From Chitinophaga sp. Cy-1792 (GTDB lineage: Bacteria > Bacteroidota > Bacteroidia > Chitinophagales > Chitinophagaceae), in assembly GCF_011752935.1 (NCBI RefSeq), contig NZ_VWWO01000001.1, forward strand, positions 2,790,001 through 2,854,000: a stretch of 64,000 bases of DNA, given 5' to 3'. Below, in pieces: positions 32,769-42,008 of this stretch. A model generated the notes under the pieces. It was not told where the DNA came from and did not search any database. It was given only the letters and a program-made list of their open reading frames with translations. The translations under genes and the position numbers were made by a program. The number at the start of each line of letters is the position of its first letter. The first letter of the stretch is position 1.

Positions 32769-33929
32769 ATGCTGAATTTCGAATTCTATAATCCTACTAA
32801 CCTGGTATTTGGTAAAGGACAGATCGCCAAACTGAAAGACCTCGTTCCGGCCAATGCCAGGATCATCCTCCTATACGGCGGTGGCAGTATTTTTAAGAAC
32901 GGTATTTATGAACAGGTGACTGATGCACTGAAAGGCTTTGATATTACTGAGTTTGGAGGTATAGAACCGAATCCTCATTTCGAAACACTGATGAAAGCGG
33001 TAACGCTGATCCGTGAAAAAGACCTCAACTTCATACTGGCCGTAGGCGGTGGTTCTGTTATCGATGGCGCTAAATTCGTATCTGCTGCCGTGAAATTTGA
33101 CGGCAACCCGATCGATATCCTCCAAAAACATATCCGTATCAAGGATAACGTCATTCCTTTCGGTTCCGTACTCACCCTGCCAGCTACCGGTAGTGAAATG
33201 AACTCCGGTTCTGTGGTTACCATCAAGGCTACACACGAAAAACTTTCTTTCGGTGGCCCGGCGCTGTTTCCGCAGTTTTCTATCTGTGACCCTACGGTAA
33301 TAACCTCGTTGCCTAAACGTCAGTTGCAAAACGGTGTCATAGACGCTTATACACACGTGCTGGAACAATACCTGACCTATCCTGCCGGCGCTTACCTCCA
33401 GGACCGTTTTGCGGAAAGTATCCTGCAAACACTGGTAGAAGTAGGACCAGCAGTGGTGGATAACCCGGACGACTATACGCTTGCATCTAACTTCATGTGG
33501 AGCTGCACCATGGCTCTCAATGGCCTGATACAGAAAGGTGTTCCGACAGATTGGGTAACCCACATGATTGGCCATGAACTCACCGCACTGTATGATATCG
33601 ACCATGCCCGTACACTGGCCATCATCGGCCCTAACCTGTACAAGGTGATGTTTGAGACCAAAAAAGAAAAGCTGGCCCAGTATGGTAAACGCGTATGGAA
33701 TATCCAGGGAGATGATATTGACACTGTAGCCAAACAAGCTATAGACGCCACGATCAGCTTCTTCGACAAAATGGGAATGAATATGAAATTATCTTCCTAC
33801 ACAACCGAATACGCTAAAACAGCCGACTTCATCGAAAAACGTTTCATCGAAAGAGGCTGGACCACCATGGGAGAAAGAAAAAATATTACGCCTGATAAAG
33901 TAAGACAGATAGTAGAATTAAGCTATTAA
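32769..33929 (+). CDS. Iron-containing alcohol/aldehyde dehydrogenase, YqhD/BdhA type
   Basis: 386 residues. GGGSIFKNGIYEQV (38-51) and GGGSVIDGAKF (93-103) bind the NADP phosphate region. The metal ligands are Asp192 and His196 in DAYTH and His265 and His279 in the HMIGHELTALYDIDHA region, at a constant offset of 2 from Escherichia coli YqhD. YqhD-type enzymes reduce short-chain and lipid-peroxide-derived aldehydes with NADPH. The position after ohr/ohrR and before an Old Yellow Enzyme supports a detoxification role, but the ohr operon appears to be separate. Confidence 0.92.
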   Translation: MLNFEFYNPTNLVFGKGQIAKLKDLVPANARIILLYGGGSIFKNGIYEQVTDALKGFDITEFGGIEPNPHFETLMKAVTLIREKDLNFILAVGGGSVIDGAKFVSAAVKFDGNPIDILQKHIRIKDNVIPFGSVLTLPATGSEMNSGSVVTIKATHEKLSFGGPALFPQFSICDPTVITSLPKRQLQNGVIDAYTHVLEQYLTYPAGAYLQDRFAESILQTLVEVGPAVVDNPDDYTLASNFMWSCTMALNGLIQKGVPTDWVTHMIGHELTALYDIDHARTLAIIGPNLYKVMFETKKEKLAQYGKRVWNIQGDDIDTVAKQAIDATISFFDKMGMNMKLSSYTTEYAKTADFIEKRFIERGWTTMGERKNITPDKVRQIVELSY

Positions 33930-33955
33930 GATGGCTTTTAAACAACAGACAAATC

Positions 33956-35062
33956 ATGAACACAGGAAACCTATTCAAACCATTCGACCTTAAATCGCTG
34001 CACCTGCGTAACCGCATCGTGATGGCGCCTATGACAAGGTCATTCTCCCCGGGAGGGGTACCTACCGCCAACGTAGCGGCCTATTACAGTGCACGTGCTT
34101 TCGGTGAAGTAGGATTGATTCTTTCTGAAGGAACGGTAATCGATCGCCCTTCTTCCTCCAATGATCCCAATGTGCCCCATTTTTATGGAGCAGCAGCCTT
34201 GCAGGGCTGGCAACAGGTGATCAATGGCGTTCACCAGGCAGGCGGCCAGATGGGACCACAAATATGGCATATGGGTGTAATGAACAACCACCATTCCGGC
34301 TGGGTGCCTCCAACACCGTTCGAAGGCCCTTCCGGACGCCAGCACCCTGCGCTGGAAAATGGTAAGGCCATGACAGATAAAGACATTGCAGATACCATCG
34401 CCGCCTTCGGGAAAGCCGCTGCTGAAGCTAAACAGCTGGGCTTCGATACAGTGGAAATTCACGGTGCGCACGGTTACCTGATAGATCAGTTCTTCTGGGA
34501 AGGTACCAACGACCGTACTGATAAATGGGGTGGTAAAACCCTGGCAGAAAGAAGCCGCTTTGCGCTGGAAGTTATTAAGGAAGTAAGAAGAAGTGTAGGA
34601 GAGGACTTCGCCGTTATTCTCCGCTTATCGCAATGGAAACCTGCGGACTATACCCATAAACTGGCTGCCAATCCTTCTGAGCTGGAAGCCTGGCTGCAGC
34701 CAATGGCCGATGCCGGTGTGGACATCTTCCATGCTTCCCAACGTCGCTTCTGGGAACCTGAATTTGAAGGCAGCGACCTCAACTTCGCAGGATGGGCTAA
34801 AAAAGTTACCGGCAAAGCCACTATCACCGTAGGTTCTGTAGGACTCGACGGCGAATTCCTGGCCGCATTTGCAGGAGAGAGCTCCAAGCCCAGCGGCCTC
34901 GAGGAACTCCTCCGCCGCTTCGATCGTGGCGATTTTGACCTGGTAGCCGTAGGCCGCCCTTTACTTTCGGATCCTAACTGGGTGAAAAAAATTAAAGAAG
35001 GCAGACATGAAGAACTGAAAGGCTTCTCCAAAGAAGCACTCGCTTCGCTGATTACCGAATAA
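33956..35062 (+). CDS. NADH:flavin oxidoreductase, Old Yellow Enzyme family
   Basis: 368 residues with the OYE TIM-barrel: NRIVMAPMTRSFSPGGVPT (FMN-side strand), QIWHMGVMNNHH, the catalytic motif EIHGAHGYLIDQFFWEGTND (His-x-x-His pair for substrate carbonyl) and VAVGRPLLSDPNWVKKI near the end. It reduces activated C=C bonds of enones, maleimides and nitro compounds. It starts 26 bases after the dehydrogenase stop, so the two form an operon that would act on aldehydes and enones from lipid oxidation. Confidence 0.93.
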   Translation: MNTGNLFKPFDLKSLHLRNRIVMAPMTRSFSPGGVPTANVAAYYSARAFGEVGLILSEGTVIDRPSSSNDPNVPHFYGAAALQGWQQVINGVHQAGGQMGPQIWHMGVMNNHHSGWVPPTPFEGPSGRQHPALENGKAMTDKDIADTIAAFGKAAAEAKQLGFDTVEIHGAHGYLIDQFFWEGTNDRTDKWGGKTLAERSRFALEVIKEVRRSVGEDFAVILRLSQWKPADYTHKLAANPSELEAWLQPMADAGVDIFHASQRRFWEPEFEGSDLNFAGWAKKVTGKATITVGSVGLDGEFLAAFAGESSKPSGLEELLRRFDRGDFDLVAVGRPLLSDPNWVKKIKEGRHEELKGFSKEALASLITE

Positions 35063-35079
35063 TTTTTAATAACATTATT

Positions 35080-35142
35080 AGCCGGCTAAGAAACGCTTAC
35101 GTATCATGTGCCCGATACATAACCGTCTCTTAGCCGGCTTTC
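35080..35142 (+). terminator. Strong terminator-like hairpin after the dehydrogenase/OYE operon
   Basis: A 16 bp stem with one mismatch (35080-35095 with 35124-35139) holds an inner 5 bp stem GTATC/GATAC (35101-35105 with 35114-35118) and is followed by TTTCTC. It lies 17 bases after the stop. Confidence 0.75.
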
Positions 35143-35159
35143 TCATTGATATTTACCGG

Positions 35160-35239
35160 GAGTAACTCTCTCCCCCGCCGGAGGCGGGGGAGAGAGTTAC
35201 TCTTTTTTCCAATGCCGAAGGCATTGGAAAAAAGAGTAA
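35160..35239. repeat. Paired palindrome (site 5)
   Basis: Hairpin A: perfect 20 bp (35160-35179 with 35183-35202) around GGA. Hairpin B: perfect 20 bp (35197-35216 with 35220-35239) around GAA. Shared arm TTACTC at 35197-35202; its complement GAGTAA is at 35160 and at 35234. Lies 20 bases downstream of a separate terminator and 115 bases before the sigma factor. Confidence 0.95.
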
Positions 35240-35326
35240 GACAATAAAACATAATCACTGGCATCCGCCAATGTTAACACAATGCTATCATTCTCCCCAG
35301 CTATTTTTTCTCTAATCCCCGTCTTT

Positions 35327-35334
35327 TAAATTTG
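35327..35334 (+). promoter_or_regulatory. -7 element of the sigma factor gene
   Basis: TAAATTTG matches the consensus exactly, 19 bases before the ATG. A T-run (35304-35309) rather than TTG lies in the -33 zone. Confidence 0.5.
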
Positions 35335-35353
35335 CTGCGTCCGTTTTTAAAAT

Positions 35354-35908
35354 ATGCCGCAACCAACAGACATACAGCTGGTAGATCGCCTGAAATCAGG
35401 CGATTTCAAGGCATTTGAAGCTATTTTCAATGCCTGGTGGGAAGAGCTGTTCGTATATGCGGCCAGGGTACTGGAAAGTCAGGCTGATGCACAGGATCTT
35501 GTGCAGGACCTCTTTACCAGTATCTGGGAACGCCGCGATCACCTTGAACTGCAAACGGATATCCAATATTACCTCTTCAGCGCCATACGTAAACTGATCC
35601 TTCGCCGCTTCCGCGACCAGGGACTGAAAGAGAAACACCTGGAGAAATTCATTGAATACAGCGACCTGCGTACTGCACTCTCCCAGGTCAGTATAGAACA
35701 AAAAGACCTGTTACGCCATTTTCATAACGACCTGCGTCAGCTTCCTGAAAAAGAGCGACAAGTATTTGAGTGGTACCATTTCGATGAACTGAGTATCCGC
35801 GAAATTGCCGCCAGAAGCGGAACGGCAGAACAAACGGTTCGGAATCAGCTGGGCAATGCCTACAAAAAAGCTCGCCCTATGCTACATCGTCTCCTCCTTT
35901 TTATCTGA
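35354..35908 (+). CDS. ECF RNA polymerase sigma factor (Bacteroidota SusCD-associated)
   Basis: 184 residues. Region 2 spans about 20-85 (AQDLVQDLFTSIWERRDHL is the core-binding/-10 helix). Region 4 spans about 120-175 with LPEKERQVFEWYHFDELSIREIAARSG and the recognition helix TAEQTVRNQLGNAYKKA. Linked to FecR (94 bases downstream) and a SusC with STN domain, it is the cytoplasmic end of a transenvelope signalling path that switches on the uptake pair when substrate binds. Confidence 0.93.
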   Translation: MPQPTDIQLVDRLKSGDFKAFEAIFNAWWEELFVYAARVLESQADAQDLVQDLFTSIWERRDHLELQTDIQYYLFSAIRKLILRRFRDQGLKEKHLEKFIEYSDLRTALSQVSIEQKDLLRHFHNDLRQLPEKERQVFEWYHFDELSIREIAARSGTAEQTVRNQLGNAYKKARPMLHRLLLFI

Positions 35909-36002
35909 TCAACTTCCTTCCAATATTACCATAATGTTAACTCCGTTTTTTGAATAGTTAAAAAGATGTGCTTGTGCAACTTTACTTCAAACAAGCGGGA
36001 TT

Positions 36003-36959
36003 TTGGATCTTCAACAACTCAGAAAATTAATATCACAACACCTCGCCGGTGAAGATAAAGACGCGGCGGTGCTGGAGCAATGGCTGGACCATATGGCCGG
36101 ACAGCAGCCCTTTCCGGGAGAAATGCCTGCAGGAAGGCAAAAGGAACAACTCCGTAAAGCGATGTTGCTCGAGCTTCGCCAGCGAACCGGTCAGCCGAAT
36201 GGCCGTGTAACCTTTATGACTATACGTCGTATGGCGGCAGCTGCGGCAGTAGCGTTGTTTCTGACAGGCGCCGCATACTGGTGGTTTACAAAGCCCGCCG
36301 GACGCGTGAATTATATTGCCCTGCATACCAATATCGGTGAACGTAAGCAAATCCGTCTTCCCGATAATAGTACCATCTGGCTGGGGCCTGATGCCACTAT
36401 TGAGTACGCAGAAAATTTCACGTCAGACAGAAGCCTGCGTTTGCAACAGGGAGAAGCTTTTTTTGATGTATATAAAGATGATGCACACCCTTTCCGTATA
36501 GCCGTTGACAGTTTACAGGTGGATGTATTGGGTACCTCTTTTAATATACAGGCATATGAACAGCATTCCGCTGTTACCATTGGTGTAAGTACCGGTAAGG
36601 TACGCATCAGTAAAGGATCGCAGGTAATGGGCGTGTTGACGGAGCACCAGCAGATGCAGGTGCAGAAAAATAATTACACCTGTCAGATGACCACCGGAAC
36701 ACAGGATGTAGAAGGATTAAAAAATAACAGAATCAACTTTGAAAATATGCCATTGGCAGAAGTTTTAACTGTACTGGAACATTACTACCCTGTCAGATTC
36801 ACCTTGGAGGCGCCGCTGGAACTCCGTATCAGCGGTTCTTTCAATACTAAATTGAAAATTGAACAGGTAGTACATGTATTGCAAGACCTGGTAGCAAATA
36901 AAGTAGCAATTATTCAACAACAACCTGATATTTATTTAGTCAGATCATCCCGAAATTAA
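36003..36959 (+). CDS. FecR-family anti-sigma factor
   Basis: The TTG at 36003 is the likely start, as no ATG precedes residue 31; the product has 318 residues. A short cytoplasmic part (1-75) binds the sigma factor, one membrane helix follows (about 77-95), then the periplasmic FecR domain (about 110-215; GERKQIRLPDNSTIWLGPDA, LRLQQGEAFFDV, VDVLGTSFNIQAY) and DUF4974 (about 245-315; NMPLAEVLTVLEHYY). Released when the STN domain of the neighbouring SusC reports substrate. Confidence 0.92.
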   Translation: MDLQQLRKLISQHLAGEDKDAAVLEQWLDHMAGQQPFPGEMPAGRQKEQLRKAMLLELRQRTGQPNGRVTFMTIRRMAAAAAVALFLTGAAYWWFTKPAGRVNYIALHTNIGERKQIRLPDNSTIWLGPDATIEYAENFTSDRSLRLQQGEAFFDVYKDDAHPFRIAVDSLQVDVLGTSFNIQAYEQHSAVTIGVSTGKVRISKGSQVMGVLTEHQQMQVQKNNYTCQMTTGTQDVEGLKNNRINFENMPLAEVLTVLEHYYPVRFTLEAPLELRISGSFNTKLKIEQVVHVLQDLVANKVAIIQQQPDIYLVRSSRN

Positions 36960-36977
36960 AAATTAACCTGGCCTGAT

Positions 36978-39900
36978 ATGATTTCAAATTTAAAGAAAGC
37001 CGGTACAAAGCAAATTTGTACCAGGGCCCTCTATGCCCTTATGCTGGTGTGTTTCGCAGAAAATGCCAGCGCACAGCAACAGCATACGCTGATACAGCAG
37101 TTACATGTGAAGGAAGGTTCCCTTACACAGGCATTACAGCAGCTGCGTAAAGAAGCCGGAATTGACATTGTATACGAAGCGGCAGCACTGGAACGCGTGA
37201 AAGTAGCTGCACTCGATATCAGCAATCAACCTGTTGAACAGGTGCTGCGTAGTCTGCTCAAAGGCACCGGCTACCAGTATGCCATCAATGAAGGTGTGAT
37301 TATTATCCGTAAAGAAAAAGCCACCGTAGCAGTTTCCGGTATTGTTATGGAGAAAAGCTCTGCTACACCGCTTCCTGGCGTCAATATCGTTGTAAAAGGC
37401 AGCAATGCCGGCGCTATTACCGGTGCAAAAGGAAACTTCAGTATTCAGGCAGATCCTGCAACGGACACACTTATACTGAGCTTCATCGGTTATAAAACAC
37501 AACGTATCGGACTTAACGGACGTACAAGCATTAACGTTAGCCTGGATGCCAATACCAGTATGCTCAACAGCGTGGTGGTAGTAGGTTACGGCCAAACTAC
37601 CAAAGGTGACCTTACCGGCGCCGTATCACATGTTGGCAGCGAAAGTTTCAACACGGGTGTATTCAACTCTCCGGAACAGCTGCTGCAAGGAAAGGTACCC
37701 GGACTGAACATCACCCGTAGCGGTGATCCGAATGCTACGCCCAGCGTGATCCTCCGAGGCCCTTCCACTTTTCGTAGCGGTGAGGCACAGCAACCTTTCT
37801 ATGTTATTGATGGCGTGCCAGGCGCTTCTATTCAATTGATTTCTCCTGCCGATATCGTATCCATGGACGTATTGAAAGATGCGGCTTCTACTGCTATCTA
37901 TGGCGCCCGTGCAGCCAACGGTGTTATCATGATCACCACCCGCCATGCCAAACCCGGACAAAGCTGGGTAAGCTATAATGGTTATGCAGCAGTAGAAAAT
38001 GTTAGTAACAGTATACAGATGTTATCTGCGGATGAACTGCGTAACTTTCTCAAAGCTAACAGCAATACACTTGCTCCAAGCGATGAGAACAACGCCAATA
38101 CCAACTGGCAGAAGGAAGTAACCCGTCAGGGATTCTCCCATAACCACAATATCTCTTTTGGCGGTGGTAACGAAAAAACAGTGTTTGATGGTAGCGTTAA
38201 CTACCTGCAAAACAATGGTATCATGAAAGGCTCAGACATGGAACGCCTCAACGTTCGTGCGAACCTGGAACAACGTGCTTTCGACGATCGCCTGAAACTC
38301 AACCTGGGCATCAGTAACAGCATCTCCACCCAGGACCGCATCCCTGATCTGGTATTTCTGAATATGCTGACCTATCTCCCTACCTCTAACATAAAAAATG
38401 CAGATGGTACCTTTAAGGAAGACTGGACCCGTACCAGGGATTATCTCAACCCGGTATCACTGATCGTTAACAACAGCGATCGTACGAAAACCAAAACCAT
38501 GCTGGGTAACGCCCGCGCTGAACTCAAACTGCTGGAAGGCCTGACCTATACGGTAAACCTCTCCCTGCAGGACGAACAGATTAACAGGGATATCTATAAT
38601 GGCCGTGCTTCCGGGCTGGCACAAGGCCTGAATGGCCGCGCCATCCGCAGTGCCTTTACGAATACACGTAAGTTACTCGAGACCTACTTCAACTATGGCG
38701 CTAAATTCGGCGACCACGACCTGAAGTTACTGGCAGGTTATTCCTGGCAGGAAGACCGCAAAGGTGACGGTTTCCAGACCTCCAACCAGAACTTCGTTTC
38801 CGACGCTACCAAAGGTGATAACCTGAGCTTCGGCAGTGCCCTGAATGGCTATGTACCTAATTATGGCACCACCAGGATCTCTACACTTCGCTTTATTTCC
38901 TTCTATGGCCGTGCTAATTATGGTTATAAAGATAAATACCTGTTACAGGTTTCCTTACGTGAAGATGGTTCTTCGGCTTTTGGCATAAACAACCGCTGGG
39001 CCTTATTCCCGGCAGTTTCCGGTGCCTGGAAAATCAGTAAGGAATCCTTCATGGCTGGTGCAGGATGGCTGGATGATATGAAACTGCGTATAGGCTATGG
39101 CGTTACCGGTAACTCACTGGGCTTCGACCCGCTGATTGCTACGCTTCGTTACGACCTCTCCGGTAAATTCTACTATAATGGCCAGATCCTCAGCAGTATT
39201 GCACCGGTGCAGAATGATAACCCTAACCTGAAGTGGGAAAGCACTGCCATGACCAATGCCGGTATTGATATGACTATACTGAAAGGCAGACTGGGCTTCT
39301 CTTTAGACGTATACAACAAAATTACCTCTGACCTGATCTACTCTTACAACGTACCTTCCATCAGTGTGGTGCCAACTATGCTGGCAAATGTTGGAAAGAT
39401 GTCGAACAAAGGTATAGAGCTGCAGATAAACGCAACGCCTGTACGTAGTGGTAAATTTACCTGGATTACCAGCGCCAACATCGCGCATAACAAGAACGAA
39501 ATCGTTTCCCTGTCCAATGATATCTTCAAAGTAAAATATATTGAAACTGCTGACCTGGGCGGTCGCGGGCAGTCGGGCAACTACTCTCAGCGACTGCTGG
39601 AAGGTATGCCGCTGGGCACATTCTATACGATGCGTTTCGCAGGAAAAGATAAGGACGGATTGTCTCAGTTCTATAAACCTGATGGTACCCTTTCGCATGA
39701 GTACAACAGCACCTACCTGGTACAAACTGGTAATGCACAGCCTAAGCTGTTATATGGTTGGAGCAATACCTTCACCTATGGAAACTTTGACCTGAACTTC
39801 TTCCTGAGAGGCGTTTACGGTAATAAGATCCTGAACGCTACGCTGGCTAACCTCAACGTACCATATGGTTCTACACAAACCAATCTGCCTAAATTCTCTC

Positions 39901-40190
39901 TTACCGAATCAGCAAAAGATGACAGGGCTTACCTCTTGAGCGACAGGTATATCGAAAGTGGCAGTTACCTGCGTCTGGATAATGCTACCCTGGGATATAA
40001 TGTACCGATGCATAATCCATATATCAAGAGATTACGTGTATACGTTTCCGGTAACAATCTTTTTGTGATCACCAATTATCGTGGTATTGACCCGGAAATC
40101 AATATGGGCGGACTTACACCGGGTATTGACAATAATAACTTTTATCCAAAGACACGTTCATTCCTGGTGGGTCTGAATGCTTCATTCTAA
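36978..40190 (+). CDS. SusC/RagA-like TonB-dependent receptor with STN signalling domain
   Basis: 1070 residues. A signal peptide is followed by an STN domain (about 34-112; LIQQLHVKEGSLTQALQQL, QVLRSLLKGTGYQYAIN), a carboxypeptidase-regulatory-like domain (about 117-195), the TonB box NSVVVVGYGQTTKG (197-210), the plug and a long barrel ending LVGLNASF. The STN domain is the one that contacts FecR in the periplasm, so this receptor also acts as the sensor. The imported ligand cannot be told; no CAZyme follows its SusD. Confidence 0.93.
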   Translation: MISNLKKAGTKQICTRALYALMLVCFAENASAQQQHTLIQQLHVKEGSLTQALQQLRKEAGIDIVYEAAALERVKVAALDISNQPVEQVLRSLLKGTGYQYAINEGVIIIRKEKATVAVSGIVMEKSSATPLPGVNIVVKGSNAGAITGAKGNFSIQADPATDTLILSFIGYKTQRIGLNGRTSINVSLDANTSMLNSVVVVGYGQTTKGDLTGAVSHVGSESFNTGVFNSPEQLLQGKVPGLNITRSGDPNATPSVILRGPSTFRSGEAQQPFYVIDGVPGASIQLISPADIVSMDVLKDAASTAIYGARAANGVIMITTRHAKPGQSWVSYNGYAAVENVSNSIQMLSADELRNFLKANSNTLAPSDENNANTNWQKEVTRQGFSHNHNISFGGGNEKTVFDGSVNYLQNNGIMKGSDMERLNVRANLEQRAFDDRLKLNLGISNSISTQDRIPDLVFLNMLTYLPTSNIKNADGTFKEDWTRTRDYLNPVSLIVNNSDRTKTKTMLGNARAELKLLEGLTYTVNLSLQDEQINRDIYNGRASGLAQGLNGRAIRSAFTNTRKLLETYFNYGAKFGDHDLKLLAGYSWQEDRKGDGFQTSNQNFVSDATKGDNLSFGSALNGYVPNYGTTRISTLRFISFYGRANYGYKDKYLLQVSLREDGSSAFGINNRWALFPAVSGAWKISKESFMAGAGWLDDMKLRIGYGVTGNSLGFDPLIATLRYDLSGKFYYNGQILSSIAPVQNDNPNLKWESTAMTNAGIDMTILKGRLGFSLDVYNKITSDLIYSYNVPSISVVPTMLANVGKMSNKGIELQINATPVRSGKFTWITSANIAHNKNEIVSLSNDIFKVKYIETADLGGRGQSGNYSQRLLEGMPLGTFYTMRFAGKDKDGLSQFYKPDGTLSHEYNSTYLVQTGNAQPKLLYGWSNTFTYGNFDLNFFLRGVYGNKILNATLANLNVPYGSTQTNLPKFSLTESAKDDRAYLLSDRYIESGSYLRLDNATLGYNVPMHNPYIKRLRVYVSGNNLFVITNYRGIDPEINMGGLTPGIDNNNFYPKTRSFLVGLNASF

Positions 40191-40209
40191 AAGTATAATA
40201 TGATAATTT

Positions 40210-41805
40210 ATGAAGAAGATATTTTTATATAGCGCCTTGTGCGGATTAGCGCTGACAACAGCATGTACCAAACTGGACGTAAAAGTGGAATCGGAATATG
40301 TGAAGGATAATTTCCCTACCACGCCGGAAGGGTTTATTGCAGCTTCGGGTCCTATCTATTCTCAGCTGGCAACATCCTTTGCCATTGATTACTGGCGTTT
40401 GCAGGAGCTTTCTACAGATGAAGCCATTATACCTGCCCGCGATGGTAACTACGATGATGGTGGCCAATACCGCTTCCTTCACCTGCACACCTATACGCAG
40501 GACCACCCTACCGTACGCAGCGTATGGCAGTGGGGTTTCGGAGGTATCAATGCCTGCAACCGTATCTATGAGCTGTTTCAGGCTGCGCCGGAGAGCGACA
40601 GCAAACCTGGCGCCTTAGCGGATATCAGGGCAATGCGCGCACTGTACTATTATTTTATGATGGACCTGTACGCCAACATCCCGCTGATTACAAAATTCAA
40701 AACAACGGAACTGCCGAAGCAGTCGAACCGTGCGGAGATCTTCGCTTTTATTGAATCTGAGCTGAAAGCCGTGCTGCCGATACTGAGCAGTACTACCGGC
40801 CAGATTACGTATAGCCGTCCTACAAAATGGCTGGCCTTCGCTATCCTGCAAAAGATGTACCTCAACGCACAGGTATATATCGGTAAAAATATGTATACGG
40901 AGTCTGTAGCCATGGGCGACAGTATCCTGGCTTCCAATAAGTTTTCCCTGACCAGCGATTATGTCAGCATCTTTGCGCCTGACAATGGTCCGCAGATTAC
41001 AGAAACCATCTTCGCCATCCCTTACGATGCCAATGTTATCGAGGGTAACCAGTTTGGCCGTTTCGGGCTGCACACAGGTTTGCAGGCAAAATATCAGCTG
41101 CCTTTCCGTCCGAGTATTGCGATGAGTACCATTGCTTCTTTCTACCAGAAGTTTAATCTGCCGGGAGATGTAAGAAATGCTACCTGGCTGGCGGGTAAGC
41201 AATATAACTTCGACGGAACGCCTATCCTGATCAGTACCACCAAAAAGGGGCTGGACGATACCTATACCGGCAGCGACGGCGCTACTACCATCAAATGGCA
41301 GCTGGAATTCAGCCCGGAGATGCCGTTGAAAAAGGTGGAAACCATGGATGTTGGTAACGATGAACTGGGTAAGGCAAGAGGGGTAAGAAGTATAAAATAT
41401 TATCCTGATAAGAATACCAACCCGAGTACCAGGAATTCCAATAATGATGTACCGGTATTTCGTCTGGCAGATGTTATGCTGATGAAGGCCGAAGCTATTC
41501 TTCGTGGCGCCGCTGCCACTACCGTTGCCGGCGAACTGCAAACTGCGGATGTACTGGTAAATAAAATCCGTACCCGTGCAAAAACCACACTGGTAAGCGG
41601 TATTAACTTAGATGAACTGCTGGAAGAAAGAGCCCGTGAGATGGCCTGGGAAGCATGGCGCAGGAATGACATGATCCGCTTCGGTAAATACGAAGGACAG
41701 TGGGGCTTCAAAACAGATGCGGATATTAGAAAACGTATCTACCCGATCCCGGCAACAGAGATTACCCTTAATGGTAACCTGACCCAGAACGAAGGTTACA
41801 AATAA
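40210..41805 (+). CDS. SusD/RagB-like nutrient-binding lipoprotein (partner of 36978-40190)
   Basis: 531 residues. The lipobox LTTAC at residue 18 marks a surface lipoprotein. TPR-like helices include FGGINACNRIYELF and RAMRALYYYFMMDLYANIPLIT, and the C-terminal RagB block has ERAREMAWEAWRRNDMIRFGKY and YPIPATEITLNGNLTQNEGY, the family's usual ending. It caps the SusC barrel and binds the substrate. The operon appears to end here. Confidence 0.93.
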   Translation: MKKIFLYSALCGLALTTACTKLDVKVESEYVKDNFPTTPEGFIAASGPIYSQLATSFAIDYWRLQELSTDEAIIPARDGNYDDGGQYRFLHLHTYTQDHPTVRSVWQWGFGGINACNRIYELFQAAPESDSKPGALADIRAMRALYYYFMMDLYANIPLITKFKTTELPKQSNRAEIFAFIESELKAVLPILSSTTGQITYSRPTKWLAFAILQKMYLNAQVYIGKNMYTESVAMGDSILASNKFSLTSDYVSIFAPDNGPQITETIFAIPYDANVIEGNQFGRFGLHTGLQAKYQLPFRPSIAMSTIASFYQKFNLPGDVRNATWLAGKQYNFDGTPILISTTKKGLDDTYTGSDGATTIKWQLEFSPEMPLKKVETMDVGNDELGKARGVRSIKYYPDKNTNPSTRNSNNDVPVFRLADVMLMKAEAILRGAAATTVAGELQTADVLVNKIRTRAKTTLVSGINLDELLEERAREMAWEAWRRNDMIRFGKYEGQWGFKTDADIRKRIYPIPATEITLNGNLTQNEGYK

Positions 41806-41818
41806 TATGATTTCATAG

Positions 41819-41984
41819 GTGCCTTCGGCACTTAAATTGGGCTCGCAAAGCAGCATAAGCAGCAGAGCAGCAAAGACCAGTATTTTGTTGTTTAGTTTAT
41901 CTGCAAACTTTAACGGACAAAACATAAGCCTTTGCTGCTCTGCTGCTTATGCTGCTTTGCGAGAAAAAACAGCGCCGTAGGCGC
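41819..41984. repeat. 34 bp inverted repeat flanked by two mini-hairpins (site 7)
   Basis: A perfect 34 bp inverted repeat (41842-41875 with 41930-41963) encloses a 54 nt A+T-rich spacer. Outside it stand two small hairpins with the GCC-NNN-GGC centre: GTGCC-TTC-GGCAC (41819-41831) and GCGCC-GTA-GGCGC (41972-41984). The arms are built of GCAGCA-type repeats. No T-run follows. It fills the gap between SusD and the metallophosphoesterase gene. Confidence 0.9.
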
Positions 41985-42008
41985 ATGCTAGTAAACAATT
42001 ATCTATAT

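Noticed and set aside
32871..33737. 288-codon minus-strand frame opposite the alcohol dehydrogenase
   Set aside because: Shadow; the dehydrogenase carries all metal ligands on the plus strand.
40615..41541. 308-codon minus-strand frame opposite SusD
   Set aside because: Shadow of the SusD reading frame; no start signal, no motif.
41842..41963. Inverted repeat as ends of a mobile element
   Set aside because: The 54 nt spacer has no coding capacity; arms are of GCAGCA-type low complexity. An invertible promoter remains possible and is reported as such.
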